Positions 37,067 to 45,235 of a stretch of 64,000 nt of DNA are shown in pieces. Numbering within the stretch: position 1 is the stretch's first letter; each line of letters begins with the position of its first letter. The DNA is from Paraburkholderia aromaticivorans. GTDB taxonomy: Bacteria > Pseudomonadota > Gammaproteobacteria > Burkholderiales > Burkholderiaceae. A program made the translations under genes and the position numbers. The notes under the pieces were generated by a model. That model worked only from the letters and a program-made list of their open reading frames with translations. It was not told the DNA's origin and made no database searches. The stretch spans positions 3,100,001 through 3,164,000 of the forward strand of contig NZ_CP022989.1 in NCBI RefSeq assembly GCF_002278075.1, given 5' to 3'.

Positions 37067-37270
37067 ATGCCAACCGGTACAGTGAAGTGGTTCAACGACG
37101 CGAAAGGCTTTGGCTTCATTACCCCCGACGACGGCGGTGAAGACCTGTTCGCGCACTTCTCGGAGATCCGCTCCGAGGGTTTCAAGTCCTTGCAGGAAAA
37201 CCAGAAGGTCAGCTTTGAAATCAAGCAGGGGCCGAAGGGCAAACAGGCGGCGGATATCAAGCCGGTCTGA
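37067..37270 (+). CDS. Cold-shock protein, CspA family
   Basis: A 67-aa single OB-fold nucleic-acid-binding protein. RNP1 is KGFGFITP and RNP2 is DLFAHFSEI; the N-terminal [13 protein letters not shown] is diagnostic. It acts as an RNA chaperone. GAGGA precedes the ATG at 37067. A GC-rich hairpin (GGGCCGG 37277-37283 with CCGGCCC 37306-37312) follows the stop and may end the transcript. The same region runs into the promoter of hpnJ. Confidence 0.95.
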   Translation: MPTGTVKWFNDAKGFGFITPDDGGEDLFAHFSEIRSEGFKSLQENQKVSFEIKQGPKGKQAADIKPV

Positions 37271-37319
37271 AGTCATGGGCCGGTTCGCGCGCGGCTCGCG
37301 TGCAGCCGGCCCGTGTTTC

Positions 37320-37352
37320 CTTAAGGTTTCCTTCAGCTTTGCTCCGTAGTAT
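37320..37352 (+). promoter_or_regulatory. PmrA-like box and -10 of the hpnJ promoter
   Basis: CTTAAG (37320-37325), 5 bp, CTTCAG (37331-37336), then 10 bp to a TAGTAT -10 (37347-37352). The half-site pattern matches the known PmrA box (YTTAAK-N5-YTTAAK). The same 17-bp box with the same 10-bp spacing to a -10 occurs at 43389. The box overlaps the -35 position, as at activated PmrA promoters. Confidence 0.7.
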
Positions 37353-37444
37353 CTGCGCGATTGCCCGCCGCCCGGCGGGAAATAGTTCCGATAGTTTGTT
37401 GATAAAGAACTGAAAGCGCCGATACAAGGCTTGCCGGAGCATCC

Positions 37445-38866
37445 ATGAAAACCCTGTTCTTGCAGGCGCCGTCGTACGACGGCTTCGATGGTGGCGCGGG
37501 TTCGCGCTATCAGGCCAAACGCGAAGTCCGCTCATTCTGGTATCCGACGTGGCTTGCGCAACCCGCCGCGCTGGTGCCGGACAGCCGCGTACTCGACGCG
37601 CCCGCGGACGGCCTGTCCGTCGAAGCATCGCTGCACATTGCGCAGCAATACGATCTGGTAGTGATCCACACCAGCACGCCGTCCTTTCCCACCGACGCGC
37701 TGTTCGCCGAAGACCTGAAGAAGCGCAAACCGTCGATATTGATCGGCATGGTGGGCGCGAAGGTCGCCGTCGATCCCCACAATTCGCTGACGGCCACTGA
37801 AGCGATCGATTTCGTGTGCCGCGAAGAGTTCGACATTACGTGTCAGGAAGTCGCCGAAGGCAAGCCATTGGCGCAGATCAAGGGCCTCAGCTATCGCGCC
37901 GCGGACGGCTCGATCGAGCACAACGAGGCGCGTCCGATCCTCGAGAACATGGACGAACTGCCGTTCGTGGCGCCCGTCTACAAGCGCGACCTGAAGATCG
38001 AGAACTACTTCATCGGCTACCTGAAGCACCCGTACGTGTCCATCTACACGGGCCGCGGCTGCCGCTCCAAATGCACCTTCTGCCTGTGGCCGCAGACCGT
38101 GGGCGGCCATCGTTACCGCACGCGCTCGGTGGAGAACGTGCTGGCCGAAGTGAAGTGGATTCGCGACAACATGCCTGAAGTCAAGGAGATCATGTTCGAC
38201 GACGACACCTTCACCGACTTCAAGCCGCGCGTCGAGGAAATCGCCCGCGGTCTTGGGCAGCTGGGCGTGACGTGGTCGTGCAACGCGAAGGCGAACGTGC
38301 CGTACTCGACGCTGAAGATCATGAAGGAAAACGGCCTGCGCCTGCTGCTGGTCGGCTACGAGTCGGGCGACGACCAGATCCTGCTGAACATCAAGAAGGG
38401 TTTGCGCACGGACATCGCGCGCCGCTTCAGCGACGATTGCCGCAAACTCGGCATCAAGATTCACGGCACCTTCATTCTCGGTCTGCCGGGCGAGACGCAG
38501 GACACGATCCAGAAGACGATCGAGTACGCCAAGGAGATCAACCCGCACACCATTCAGGTGTCGCTCGCCGCGCCGTATCCGGGCACGACGCTGTACAACC
38601 AGGCGGTCGAAAACGGCTGGCTCGAAGAGAACAAGGTGATCAACCTGGTCAGCAAGTCGGGGGTGCAGCTCGCGGCGATCGGCTATCCGCATCTGTCGCG
38701 CGACGAGATCTACCATCAGCTCGAAAATTTCTACAAGCGTTTCTATTTCCGGCCCTCGAAGATCTGGGAAATCCTGCGCGAGATGCTCACGAGCTGGGAC
38801 ATGATGAAGCGGCGCCTGCGTGAAGGCGTCGAATTCTTCCGGTTCCTGCGCGCCCGCGAGGCGTGA
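37445..38866 (+). CDS. hpnJ: Hopanoid-associated radical SAM protein HpnJ
   Basis: A 473-aa B12-binding-domain radical SAM enzyme. The [4Fe-4S] cysteines are in GRGCRSKCTFCLWPQ (CxxxCxxC), and the N-terminal third resembles a cobalamin-binding fold. Strong similarity to HpnJ is seen from the start (MKTLFLQAPSYDGFDGGAGS). HpnJ is needed for the cyclitol-ether head group of bacteriohopanetetrol in Burkholderia cenocepacia. The gene heads a coupled unit with hpnI and an hpnL-like gene; the GTGA overlap with hpnI shows translational coupling. A PmrA-like box lies about 110 bp upstream. Confidence 0.93.
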   Translation: MKTLFLQAPSYDGFDGGAGSRYQAKREVRSFWYPTWLAQPAALVPDSRVLDAPADGLSVEASLHIAQQYDLVVIHTSTPSFPTDALFAEDLKKRKPSILIGMVGAKVAVDPHNSLTATEAIDFVCREEFDITCQEVAEGKPLAQIKGLSYRAADGSIEHNEARPILENMDELPFVAPVYKRDLKIENYFIGYLKHPYVSIYTGRGCRSKCTFCLWPQTVGGHRYRTRSVENVLAEVKWIRDNMPEVKEIMFDDDTFTDFKPRVEEIARGLGQLGVTWSCNAKANVPYSTLKIMKENGLRLLLVGYESGDDQILLNIKKGLRTDIARRFSDDCRKLGIKIHGTFILGLPGETQDTIQKTIEYAKEINPHTIQVSLAAPYPGTTLYNQAVENGWLEENKVINLVSKSGVQLAAIGYPHLSRDEIYHQLENFYKRFYFRPSKIWEILREMLTSWDMMKRRLREGVEFFRFLRAREA

Positions 38867-40023
38867 GCGCCGTGCATCTGGTCGCCGTCACGCTGGCCTG
38901 CGCGTGTGCGGCGGCCGCGGTTCTCGGCATCGGCTATACCGCGCTCGCCGGCGCACTGATCGGGCGGTTCTTCGCCCGGGCGGTGTCCGAGCCGAGCGAC
39001 TTCGTGCCGGTCACGATCGTCAAACCGCTGCACGGCACTGAGTGGGCGCTGCTCGACAATCTCTCCAGCTTCTGCCGGCAGGACTATCCGGGTCCGGTGC
39101 AGTTTCTGTTCGGCGTGCACGACCCGGCCGATCCCGCGCTGCAAACCGTCGAAGAGTTGCGGCGTCTCCATCCCGAAGCGCACATCACCATGGTGGCCGA
39201 TACGCGTCTCTATGGGCCGAACCGCAAGATCAGCAACATCCTCAATATGCTGCCGCAGGCGCGTCACGACGTGCTCGTCTTCGCCGACAGCGACGTGAGC
39301 GTCGGTCCGGACTATCTGCGCAATGTGATCGGCGAATTGCAGAAGCCCGGTGTGGGGCTCGTCACCTGCGCGTATCGCGGACAGCCCGATCCCGGTTTCT
39401 GGCCGCGCCTGTCGGCCAAGGCGACCAACTACCAGTTTCTGCCGGGCGTCGTCACCGGCCTCGCGCTCGGGCTCGCACGCCCGTGTTTCGGCCAGACCAT
39501 CGCGATGCGGCGCGATACGCTCGAGAACATCGGCGGCTTGACGCCGTTCGTGCGGCATCTGGCGGAAGATCACGCCATCGGTGAAGCGGTGCGCCTGAGT
39601 GGCGAGAAGGTGGTGATCCCGCCGTTTACCATTTCGCATGCCTGCGTCGAATCGAGCGCGGCGCAATTGATCGAGCATGAACTGCGCTGGAGCCGCACGA
39701 TCCGCCGCATCGATCCGCTCGGCCATGTCGGCTCGGCGCTGGTTCATCCGTTCGCGTTCGCGCTGCTCGCGGTGATCTTTTCGGCGGGCAGCGGGTGGGC
39801 GTGGGGGCTCGCGCTGGCCGCCATGTGCGCGCGGTTCGCCCTGAAGCTGTTGTCCGATCGCGCGTTGAAGCAGGCGTATCGCGACCTGTGGCTGCTGCCA
39901 TTATGGGATATCGTATCGTTTTCGATTTTCGTCGCGAGCTTCTGGTCGTCGCGGGTGATCTGGCGAGGCTTCAGCTTCAAGGTGGACGGCGACGGCCTGT
40001 TGACGGCGGCGCAGGACGAATGA
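38863..40023 (+). CDS. hpnI: Hopanoid glycosyltransferase HpnI, first copy
   Basis: A 386-aa membrane GT2 enzyme of the HpnI type. After an N-terminal helix come TIVKPLHGTEWALLDNL, the metal motif VFADSDVSVGPDYL, the base region RHLAEDHAIG and the QxxRW-like HELRWSRTIR, followed by C-terminal helices. HpnI adds N-acetylglucosamine to bacteriohopanetetrol. The GTG start at 38863 overlaps the hpnJ stop. A second HpnI-like gene lies at 43964, next to hpnK, so two glycosyltransferases are available. Confidence 0.9.
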   Translation: MSAVHLVAVTLACACAAAAVLGIGYTALAGALIGRFFARAVSEPSDFVPVTIVKPLHGTEWALLDNLSSFCRQDYPGPVQFLFGVHDPADPALQTVEELRRLHPEAHITMVADTRLYGPNRKISNILNMLPQARHDVLVFADSDVSVGPDYLRNVIGELQKPGVGLVTCAYRGQPDPGFWPRLSAKATNYQFLPGVVTGLALGLARPCFGQTIAMRRDTLENIGGLTPFVRHLAEDHAIGEAVRLSGEKVVIPPFTISHACVESSAAQLIEHELRWSRTIRRIDPLGHVGSALVHPFAFALLAVIFSAGSGWAWGLALAAMCARFALKLLSDRALKQAYRDLWLLPLWDIVSFSIFVASFWSSRVIWRGFSFKVDGDGLLTAAQDE

Positions 40024-40127
40024 CGGATGAAGGGCAGCCAGGATCGGCAATGATGGGTCGTTTTTTTCAAACAGCTTTTGAACCCGGGGCAACGCGCCTG
40101 ACGCTCACGCGCGAGGTGCCCGCGTGA
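40020..40127 (+). CDS. Possible 35-residue peptide coupled between hpnI and hpnL-like gene
   Basis: The frame starts at the ATG overlapping the hpnI stop (ATGA at 40020-40023) and ends at the TGA overlapping the next gene's ATG (TGATG, 40125-40129). It encodes MTDEGQPGSAMMGRFFQTAF and a basic C-terminal stretch (TRLTLTREVPA). Stop/start overlap at both ends suggests translational coupling. There is no known domain. It may serve only to carry ribosomes across the 103-bp gap. Confidence 0.4.
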   Translation: MTDEGQPGSAMMGRFFQTAFEPGATRLTLTREVPA

Positions 40128-41122
40128 TGAAGCACCTCGGCCGCGTGGCCGCGCTGGCCGGCTTGCTGGTGTCGCTCTGGCTCGTCTGGCAGGACAATCC
40201 CGGCGCCGTGCTCGGCGCGCTACGCGCGGCCGGCGCCGGACTGCTGCTGGCCGCGCTCGCCCACGTGCTGCCGATGCTCGCCAATGCCTGCGACTGGCGT
40301 TTGCTGATTCGCGGCGCGAACCGTCCCGGCGTGTTGCAGATGCTGCACCTCGTGTGGGTGCGCGAATCGGTCAATAGCATGCTGCCGGTGGCGCGCATCG
40401 GCGGGGAAGTGGTGTCGTATCGCATGCTCAGGCGCTGGGGCGTGCGGCCGTCCACGGCGGTGGGCAGCATCATCGTCGATATGCAGCTCACGGTGATCAG
40501 CCAGTTGCTGTTCACGATGGTCGGCATCGGCTTCCTGTTCGCGCATGCGCATTCCGACACGCTGCGCCTTGCCGGGCAACTCGCGTGGGGCGTGGTGGTG
40601 CTCACGCCGCTCCTCGTGCTGTTCGCGCTCGTGCAGCACGCCAGTCCGTTCGAGCGCATCACCCGCACGCTCAATCATATGACGAGCGGCAAGCTTGCCG
40701 CGCTGGTCGGGCAGTCGGCGCAGATCGATCAGGCCATCAAGCTGATCTGGCGCCGGCGGGGCGCGGTGCTGCGCTATCTGTTCTTCTGGCAGCCGCTGCA
40801 GTGCTTCCTCACGTCGCTGGAAATCTGGCTGGCGCTGTACTTTCTCGGCGTGCATGTCACGCTCGTCGAAGCGGTGGTGATCGAGTCGCTGATCCAGGCG
40901 ATCAGCAGCGCGGCCTTCTTCGTGCCGGGCGGGCTCGGCGTGCAGGAGGGCGGCTTCATTCTGATCGGCGGCGCGCTCGGCCTCGACCCCTCCACCTGTC
41001 TCGCGCTGGCCGGCGCGCGGCGCATTCGCGACCTCGTGATGTTCGTGCCGGGGCTGATCGCGTGGCAGTTCGCGGAGTCGTCGAATCGGGCGCCTCAGCG
41101 GGCCTTCGAGCGCTCGCCTTAG
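40127..41122 (+). CDS. HpnL-like flippase-domain membrane protein
   Basis: A 331-aa inner-membrane protein of the lysylphosphatidylglycerol-synthetase transmembrane (UPF0104) family, with about eight helices. Family segments are VWVRESVNSMLPVARIGGE and ISSAAFFVPGGLGVQEGGF. Members linked with hopanoid genes are named HpnL and are thought to move lipids; the same fold forms the flippase part of MprF. The start may be GTG 40124 or ATG 40127; I prefer ATG. It is the last gene of the hpnJ-hpnI unit and converges with the sensor kinase. Confidence 0.83.
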   Translation: MKHLGRVAALAGLLVSLWLVWQDNPGAVLGALRAAGAGLLLAALAHVLPMLANACDWRLLIRGANRPGVLQMLHLVWVRESVNSMLPVARIGGEVVSYRMLRRWGVRPSTAVGSIIVDMQLTVISQLLFTMVGIGFLFAHAHSDTLRLAGQLAWGVVVLTPLLVLFALVQHASPFERITRTLNHMTSGKLAALVGQSAQIDQAIKLIWRRRGAVLRYLFFWQPLQCFLTSLEIWLALYFLGVHVTLVEAVVIESLIQAISSAAFFVPGGLGVQEGGFILIGGALGLDPSTCLALAGARRIRDLVMFVPGLIAWQFAESSNRAPQRAFERSP

Positions 41123-41211
41123 CCGGTTCGAACGGCGAGCGCCCAAGTTGGCGCGGCGAATGGACGAGCGCGGGGCCTCCGCCGCCCGGCCTAAGCCCGG
41201 CCGCAGTCTCC

Positions 41212-42615
41212 TCAGCTCACCTGTGCATAGGCGGGAAACGAGACCTCGACCGTGAGGCCCCGCTCGCCGATACCCGCGCCCAGTCGCAGGCTCGCACCGA
41301 AATGCTCGGCGATCCGCGCGACGATGGACAGCCCCAGGCCGCTGCCGGTGGCCTGAGTGCCGGTCGCGCGGAAAAAACGATTGGTCAGACGGTCGAGATC
41401 GTGCGGCGCAACGCCAGGGCCGTCGTCGCGCACGCTCACCCGCACGCGGTCTTCGGCATGCTGCACCGCGACTTCGATGCTGCCGCCGGCGCGCCCGTAC
41501 TTGATCGCGTTATCGAGCAGATTGTCGAGCAGGATGCCGATCAGCACGGGCTCCGCGCTGATCTCCGCGCGCATGTCGCCCTTGAGCATCACGTGGATGT
41601 TCTTCTGCTGGGCATTGCGTTCGTTGGCGAGCAGCGCGTCTTTCGCCACCGCGGCGGGTTTGAGCGGCGCCGTCGACATTTTTTCGTGCGCGTCCAGCCG
41701 CGCGAGCAGCAGCAACTGCTCCGCGAGCCGCGCGCTGCGATCGACCCCTTGCACCACGCGCTCCATGGCGAGCCGCTGCCGCGCGCCGTCCATCTCGGCC
41801 AGCGCCACCTGTGCCTGCACCTTGATCGCGGCCAGCGGCGTTTTCAGCTCATGGGCGGCGTCGGCGGTGAACGCGCGCTCGCGCTCCAGCGAGTGCAGCA
41901 AGCGCGCCAGGAGCTGATTGATCGCGTCGACGAGCGGGCGCACCTCGGTCGGCGAGCGGCCGATATCCACCGGTTCGAGCCGGTTCACGCCGCGCGTACG
42001 GATCGCGCGCGACAGCACCCCGAGCGGCGCGAGGCTCCAGCCGATGCTCAGCCACACCAGCACCGCCAGCACGGGCAGCGCGATCAGCGTGGGGCGCGCG
42101 ATCCGGCTCGCGACGCCGCTCACCAGGTCGCTGCGCGTGTTGGCGGGTTCGAAGACGCGCACGGTGTGGCCGAGCAGGGTGTCACGCAAGGTGAACGAGT
42201 GATACATCTGGCCGCCCAGCGTGATGTCCTGCGCGCCGCTCACGGCCGGCACCGGCAGATCCCACGCGTCGAGTGCATGCAATTGCGGGCTGCCCGCCAG
42301 CACTTCGCCGCGCGGGCCGCGCACCTGAAACAGTGCGTCGCGCGGCAGCGAGTCGTCGTCGTCGCTGTCGTTGGCGCCGGGCTCACCGCCTTTTTCTTCT
42401 TCGCGCACGTCGATGCGTGCGTTGGCGAGCGTGGTCAGATTGCGTTCATCGAGCAGCGCGAGTATCTGCGCGAGTTCGGCGAGCCGCGCCCCTTCCCATT
42501 CGCTCACTTCGCGTACGGCCTGACGATAGCTGGACACGAGCGCAATGCCCCACATCAGCACGATGCTGGCGAGAACCAGCAGCATGAGGCGCCGACGGAT
42601 CGACGCGCCGATCAT
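41212..42615 (-). CDS. Sensor histidine kinase, PmrB/QseC type
   Basis: A 467-aa membrane sensor kinase. First transmembrane helix (LMLLVLASIVLMWGIALV), periplasmic region of about 130 residues with an acidic patch (GGEPGANDSDDDDSLP), second helix (LIALPVLAVLVWLSIGWSL), then H-box TADAAHELKTPLAAIK with His near 255, N-box LLDNLLDNAIKYG and G-boxes DDGPGVAP and GSGLGLSI. The acidic periplasmic patch could bind cations, as in PmrB and PhoQ. It overlaps the regulator gene by 4 bp (ATGA), and lies between two hopanoid gene blocks. Confidence 0.92.
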   Translation of the reverse strand: MIGASIRRRLMLLVLASIVLMWGIALVSSYRQAVREVSEWEGARLAELAQILALLDERNLTTLANARIDVREEEKGGEPGANDSDDDDSLPRDALFQVRGPRGEVLAGSPQLHALDAWDLPVPAVSGAQDITLGGQMYHSFTLRDTLLGHTVRVFEPANTRSDLVSGVASRIARPTLIALPVLAVLVWLSIGWSLAPLGVLSRAIRTRGVNRLEPVDIGRSPTEVRPLVDAINQLLARLLHSLERERAFTADAAHELKTPLAAIKVQAQVALAEMDGARQRLAMERVVQGVDRSARLAEQLLLLARLDAHEKMSTAPLKPAAVAKDALLANERNAQQKNIHVMLKGDMRAEISAEPVLIGILLDNLLDNAIKYGRAGGSIEVAVQHAEDRVRVSVRDDGPGVAPHDLDRLTNRFFRATGTQATGSGLGLSIVARIAEHFGASLRLGAGIGERGLTVEVSFPAYAQVS

Positions 42616-43271
42616 TCCTTCTCCACCACGTAGCCGATATTGCGCACGGTCTTGATCAGCTTCGCGCCGAGTTTCTTGCGCAGATTGGACACGTGCACCT
42701 CGATGGCGTTGCTCTCGATTTCCTCCTGCCAGCCATACAGGCTCTCTTCGAGACGCGAGCGCGACTGCGGAATGCCCTGGTTGGTCAGCAACTGCATGAG
42801 GATCGCCCATTCGCGCGAGGTGACCGGCACGCGCTTCGTGCCCACTTCGACGGTTTGCGCGGTCGGATTGATGGTCAGGTCCTGATAGCGGATCTGCTCG
42901 ACGCTGCGGCCTTGCGCGCGGCGCAGCAAGGCCCGGCAGCGGGCGATCAGTTCCGTCAGATCGAATGGCTTGCCCATGTAGTCGTCGGCGCCCGCTTCGA
43001 GGCCGCCGACCCGGTCGACCACCGTGCCCCGGGCGGTCAGCACCAGCACCGGCACGTCCTTACCCGAATCGCGCAGCCGTTTCAGCAGTTCCGTGCCCGA
43101 TACGCGAGGTAAACCGAGATCGAGCACCACCAGCGCATACGCGGTGGTGTCGAGCGCGAGACCGGCCTTGTGGCCGTCGCGGGCCCAGTCGACTGTGAAG
43201 CCGGCTTGACGCAGTCCCGCTTCGACACCGCAGCCGATCAGGTCGTCGTCTTCTACGAGGAGTACACGCAT
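42612..43271 (-). CDS. OmpR-family response regulator, PmrA/QseB type
   Basis: A 219-aa regulator. Receiver domain with acidic pair VEDDD, acceptor Asp51 in VVLDLGLPRVSG and Lys in GADDYMGKPFD. The C-terminal winged helix (about 125-217) has SREWAILMQLLTNQG and ESNAIEVHVSNLRKKLG, matching the QseB/PmrA subgroup. Its own promoter faces the promoter carrying a PmrA-like box at 43389, so that box may serve both directions. The natural targets are probably the two hopanoid units carrying the box. Confidence 0.92.
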   Translation of the reverse strand: MRVLLVEDDDLIGCGVEAGLRQAGFTVDWARDGHKAGLALDTTAYALVVLDLGLPRVSGTELLKRLRDSGKDVPVLVLTARGTVVDRVGGLEAGADDYMGKPFDLTELIARCRALLRRAQGRSVEQIRYQDLTINPTAQTVEVGTKRVPVTSREWAILMQLLTNQGIPQSRSRLEESLYGWQEEIESNAIEVHVSNLRKKLGAKLIKTVRNIGYVVEKE

Positions 43272-43600
43272 AGCTCCGTTGATTCCATTCGATGATTTTT
43301 GCATGGCGGCCGGCAGGGTGGGGCAAGGGCCGAACCGCAACCCAAAGCTTACCCATGCCGTCCCTAACCCGCTTTATACGCCTTCTTTCTTAAGGTTTCC
43401 TTCAGCTTGACTCGCTACTATCGGCCCTCAACAGATCAGGGTCGCAGCGCCATTGCGGGCAGGCGGCGTCGGGTCTGTCCTCACATCATTGCAGTTCAAT
43501 CGTAAGCATATCGATGAGATGCACAGTCGGTGCTGGTTGAGACCGACTGCTCGCGCCGGTGCAAGGCGTCGTGCATTTCGTCAGGCAACCAGACTCCGTC
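43272..43600. promoter_or_regulatory. Divergent region between response regulator and hpnI2 unit
   Basis: 329 bp holding the promoters of the regulator (leftward) and of the 116-aa membrane protein/hpnI2/hpnK unit (rightward). The rightward promoter is the PmrA-like box listed next. About 180 bp of leader follow it, with no clear open frame or hairpin that I can support. Confidence 0.5.
43389..43421 (+). promoter_or_regulatory. PmrA-like box and -10 of the hpnI2-hpnK promoter
   Basis: CTTAAG (43389-43394), GTTTC, CTTCAG (43400-43405), 10 bp, TACTAT (43416-43421). The 17-bp box is identical to that before hpnJ, including the spacer GTTTC, and the -10 stands at the same distance. It starts 118 bp from the response-regulator start and could also mediate autoregulation. 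Confidence 0.7.
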
Positions 43601-43951
43601 ATGAAGCCAGTCACCGTCGACATGCTGCGCGCCCACCTGATGGTGGCTTCGCTCACGGCCATGGGCGCCGAGGTGCTGGTATGCCTCGGACTGCTGTTGC
43701 TGCCGGTTTCCCGGTACGCCTTCGGTTCAACGTCGTTCCGCTTGCTGGCCGTCGCGGTGATCGTCAGCGGCGTGATCGTGACGCGCCACGTCGCCCATCT
43801 CGCCTTCGAATTCGCGCTGCGAGGACATTACGCATCAGGCGGCGGCCGGCCCGCGCAGTCTGTCGCGATCGCCTCGAACTGTCCGCGGCGTTGGCTCGTG
43901 ATTCTGCATCTGCGCCTGGCAGGCAGACCGTTCGAGCTCGCTGAGCACTGA
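43601..43951 (+). CDS. Small membrane protein upstream of hpnI2
   Basis: A 116-aa protein with two strong hydrophobic helices (MGAEVLVCLGLLLLPVSRYA and LLAVAVIVSGVIVTRHVAHL) and a basic C-terminus (NCPRRWLVILHLRLAGRPFE). I place the start at ATG 43601; a weaker in-frame start exists at 43559. It ends 12 bp before hpnI2 and should be co-transcribed with hpnI2-hpnK under the PmrA-like box. I do not recognise a family; a partner of the glycosyltransferase is a guess from position. Confidence 0.6.
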   Translation: MKPVTVDMLRAHLMVASLTAMGAEVLVCLGLLLLPVSRYAFGSTSFRLLAVAVIVSGVIVTRHVAHLAFEFALRGHYASGGGRPAQSVAIASNCPRRWLVILHLRLAGRPFELAEH

Positions 43952-43963
43952 CGGCATTGGACG

Positions 43964-45235
43964 ATGGCGGCGCACGCATTGACGGCATGCCAATGGCTTC
44001 TGTTCACCGGCTGCGCCGGCGCGTCGCTTTATGCGTTGTTCGCGGCAGTCGCGATGCCGTTTTTCGCCACGCGTGGCGTAGCGGGTAGTCCCGCTCAGCG
44101 CGCCTTGCGAAACTCTCCCGCGCCGCATCCTTTCTCGCACGTCGGGGTTAGCGTGCTCAAGCCGCTGTGCGGCGCCGAGCCGCGGCTCTACGAAAATCTG
44201 CAGACCTTCTGCGAGCAGCGCCATCGCTATTTCCAGCTCGTGCTCGGCGTGTCTTCGCCGGACGATCCCGCCATTGCCGTCGTCCGCCGTCTGCAGGCGG
44301 CTTATCCATTGCACGACATCGAACTCGCGATCGACACGCGCGTGCACGGCAGCAATCTCAAGGTCAGCAACCTGATCAACATGGCGGAGCGGGCTCGCCA
44401 TGACGTGATCGTGATTGCCGACAGCGACATCGCCGTCGAAGCCGATTATCTCGACAGCGTGGCCGCGCCGCTCGCGGATCCGCGCGTCGGCGTGGTCACG
44501 TGTCTTTACGTGGCGCAAGGGGTTGGCGGCTTCTGGCCGCGCGTCGGCGCGCTCTTCATCAACGAATGGTTCGCGCCGTCGGTGCGCGTCGCGCACGCGG
44601 CCGGCTCGCGCCGCTTCGGCTTCGGTGCGACGCTCGCGTTGCGGCGCGCGACGCTCGAGCGCATCGGCGGTTTCGAGGCGCTGAAAAACTGTCTCGCGGA
44701 CGATTACTGGCTGGCCGAACACGTACGCGCGCTCGGCCTGCAAACGGTGCTCTCGCGCGTGATCGTCGCGACCGACGTGATCGAGCCGACCTTTTCCGCC
44801 CTATGGCAGCGCGAAACGCGCTGGCTGCGCACGATCCGCTCGGTGAATCCACTGGGCTTCGCCTTCCTCTTCATCACCTTTCCCACCCCCTGGCTGCTGA
44901 TCGGCGCGTGGCTCAGCGCCGGCCCCGCGGGCAATGGGGCCGACGCGTTCCACCCGTGGGCCGCGCTCACGAGCGCCACCGGCACGGCGCTCGGACTGGC
45001 TGCGCGTTTGCTGATGCATTGGCGCTCCGCGCGCCATGGGCGTACCTTCTGGCGCGATCTGCCGCTCGTGCCGCTGCGTGACGCGCTGCTGGCGTTGCAA
45101 TGGCTGGCCGGCGCATTCGGCTCGCATGTGATGTGGCGCGGCGCGCGGGTCCCCGTGGAGAGCGCCACGTCGACGGCGCCACGAAAAGGCGCGCTGAACG
45201 TGATGGATGTCATGGAAGCGTCCGATGGCGGCTAG
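43964..45235 (+). CDS. HpnI-like glycosyltransferase, second copy
   Basis: A 423-aa membrane GT2 enzyme. The N-terminal helix is followed by VSVLKPLCGAEPRLYENLQ, the metal motif VIADSDIAVEADYL, LADDYWLAEHVRALG, the RETRWLRTIR motif and C-terminal helices. It is related to the first HpnI but diverged, with a longer C-terminal part. It overlaps hpnK by about 11 bp, the standard HpnI-HpnK pairing in which GlcNAc is added and then deacetylated. This copy may therefore be the main hopanoid GlcNAc transferase, leaving the other for a different step. Confidence 0.86.
   Translation: MAAHALTACQWLLFTGCAGASLYALFAAVAMPFFATRGVAGSPAQRALRNSPAPHPFSHVGVSVLKPLCGAEPRLYENLQTFCEQRHRYFQLVLGVSSPDDPAIAVVRRLQAAYPLHDIELAIDTRVHGSNLKVSNLINMAERARHDVIVIADSDIAVEADYLDSVAAPLADPRVGVVTCLYVAQGVGGFWPRVGALFINEWFAPSVRVAHAAGSRRFGFGATLALRRATLERIGGFEALKNCLADDYWLAEHVRALGLQTVLSRVIVATDVIEPTFSALWQRETRWLRTIRSVNPLGFAFLFITFPTPWLLIGAWLSAGPAGNGADAFHPWAALTSATGTALGLAARLLMHWRSARHGRTFWRDLPLVPLRDALLALQWLAGAFGSHVMWRGARVPVESATSTAPRKGALNVMDVMEASDGG

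Noticed and set aside
41110-41215. tRNA-like GGTTCGAA text near 41122
   Set aside because: No acceptor stem or cloverleaf can be formed around it.
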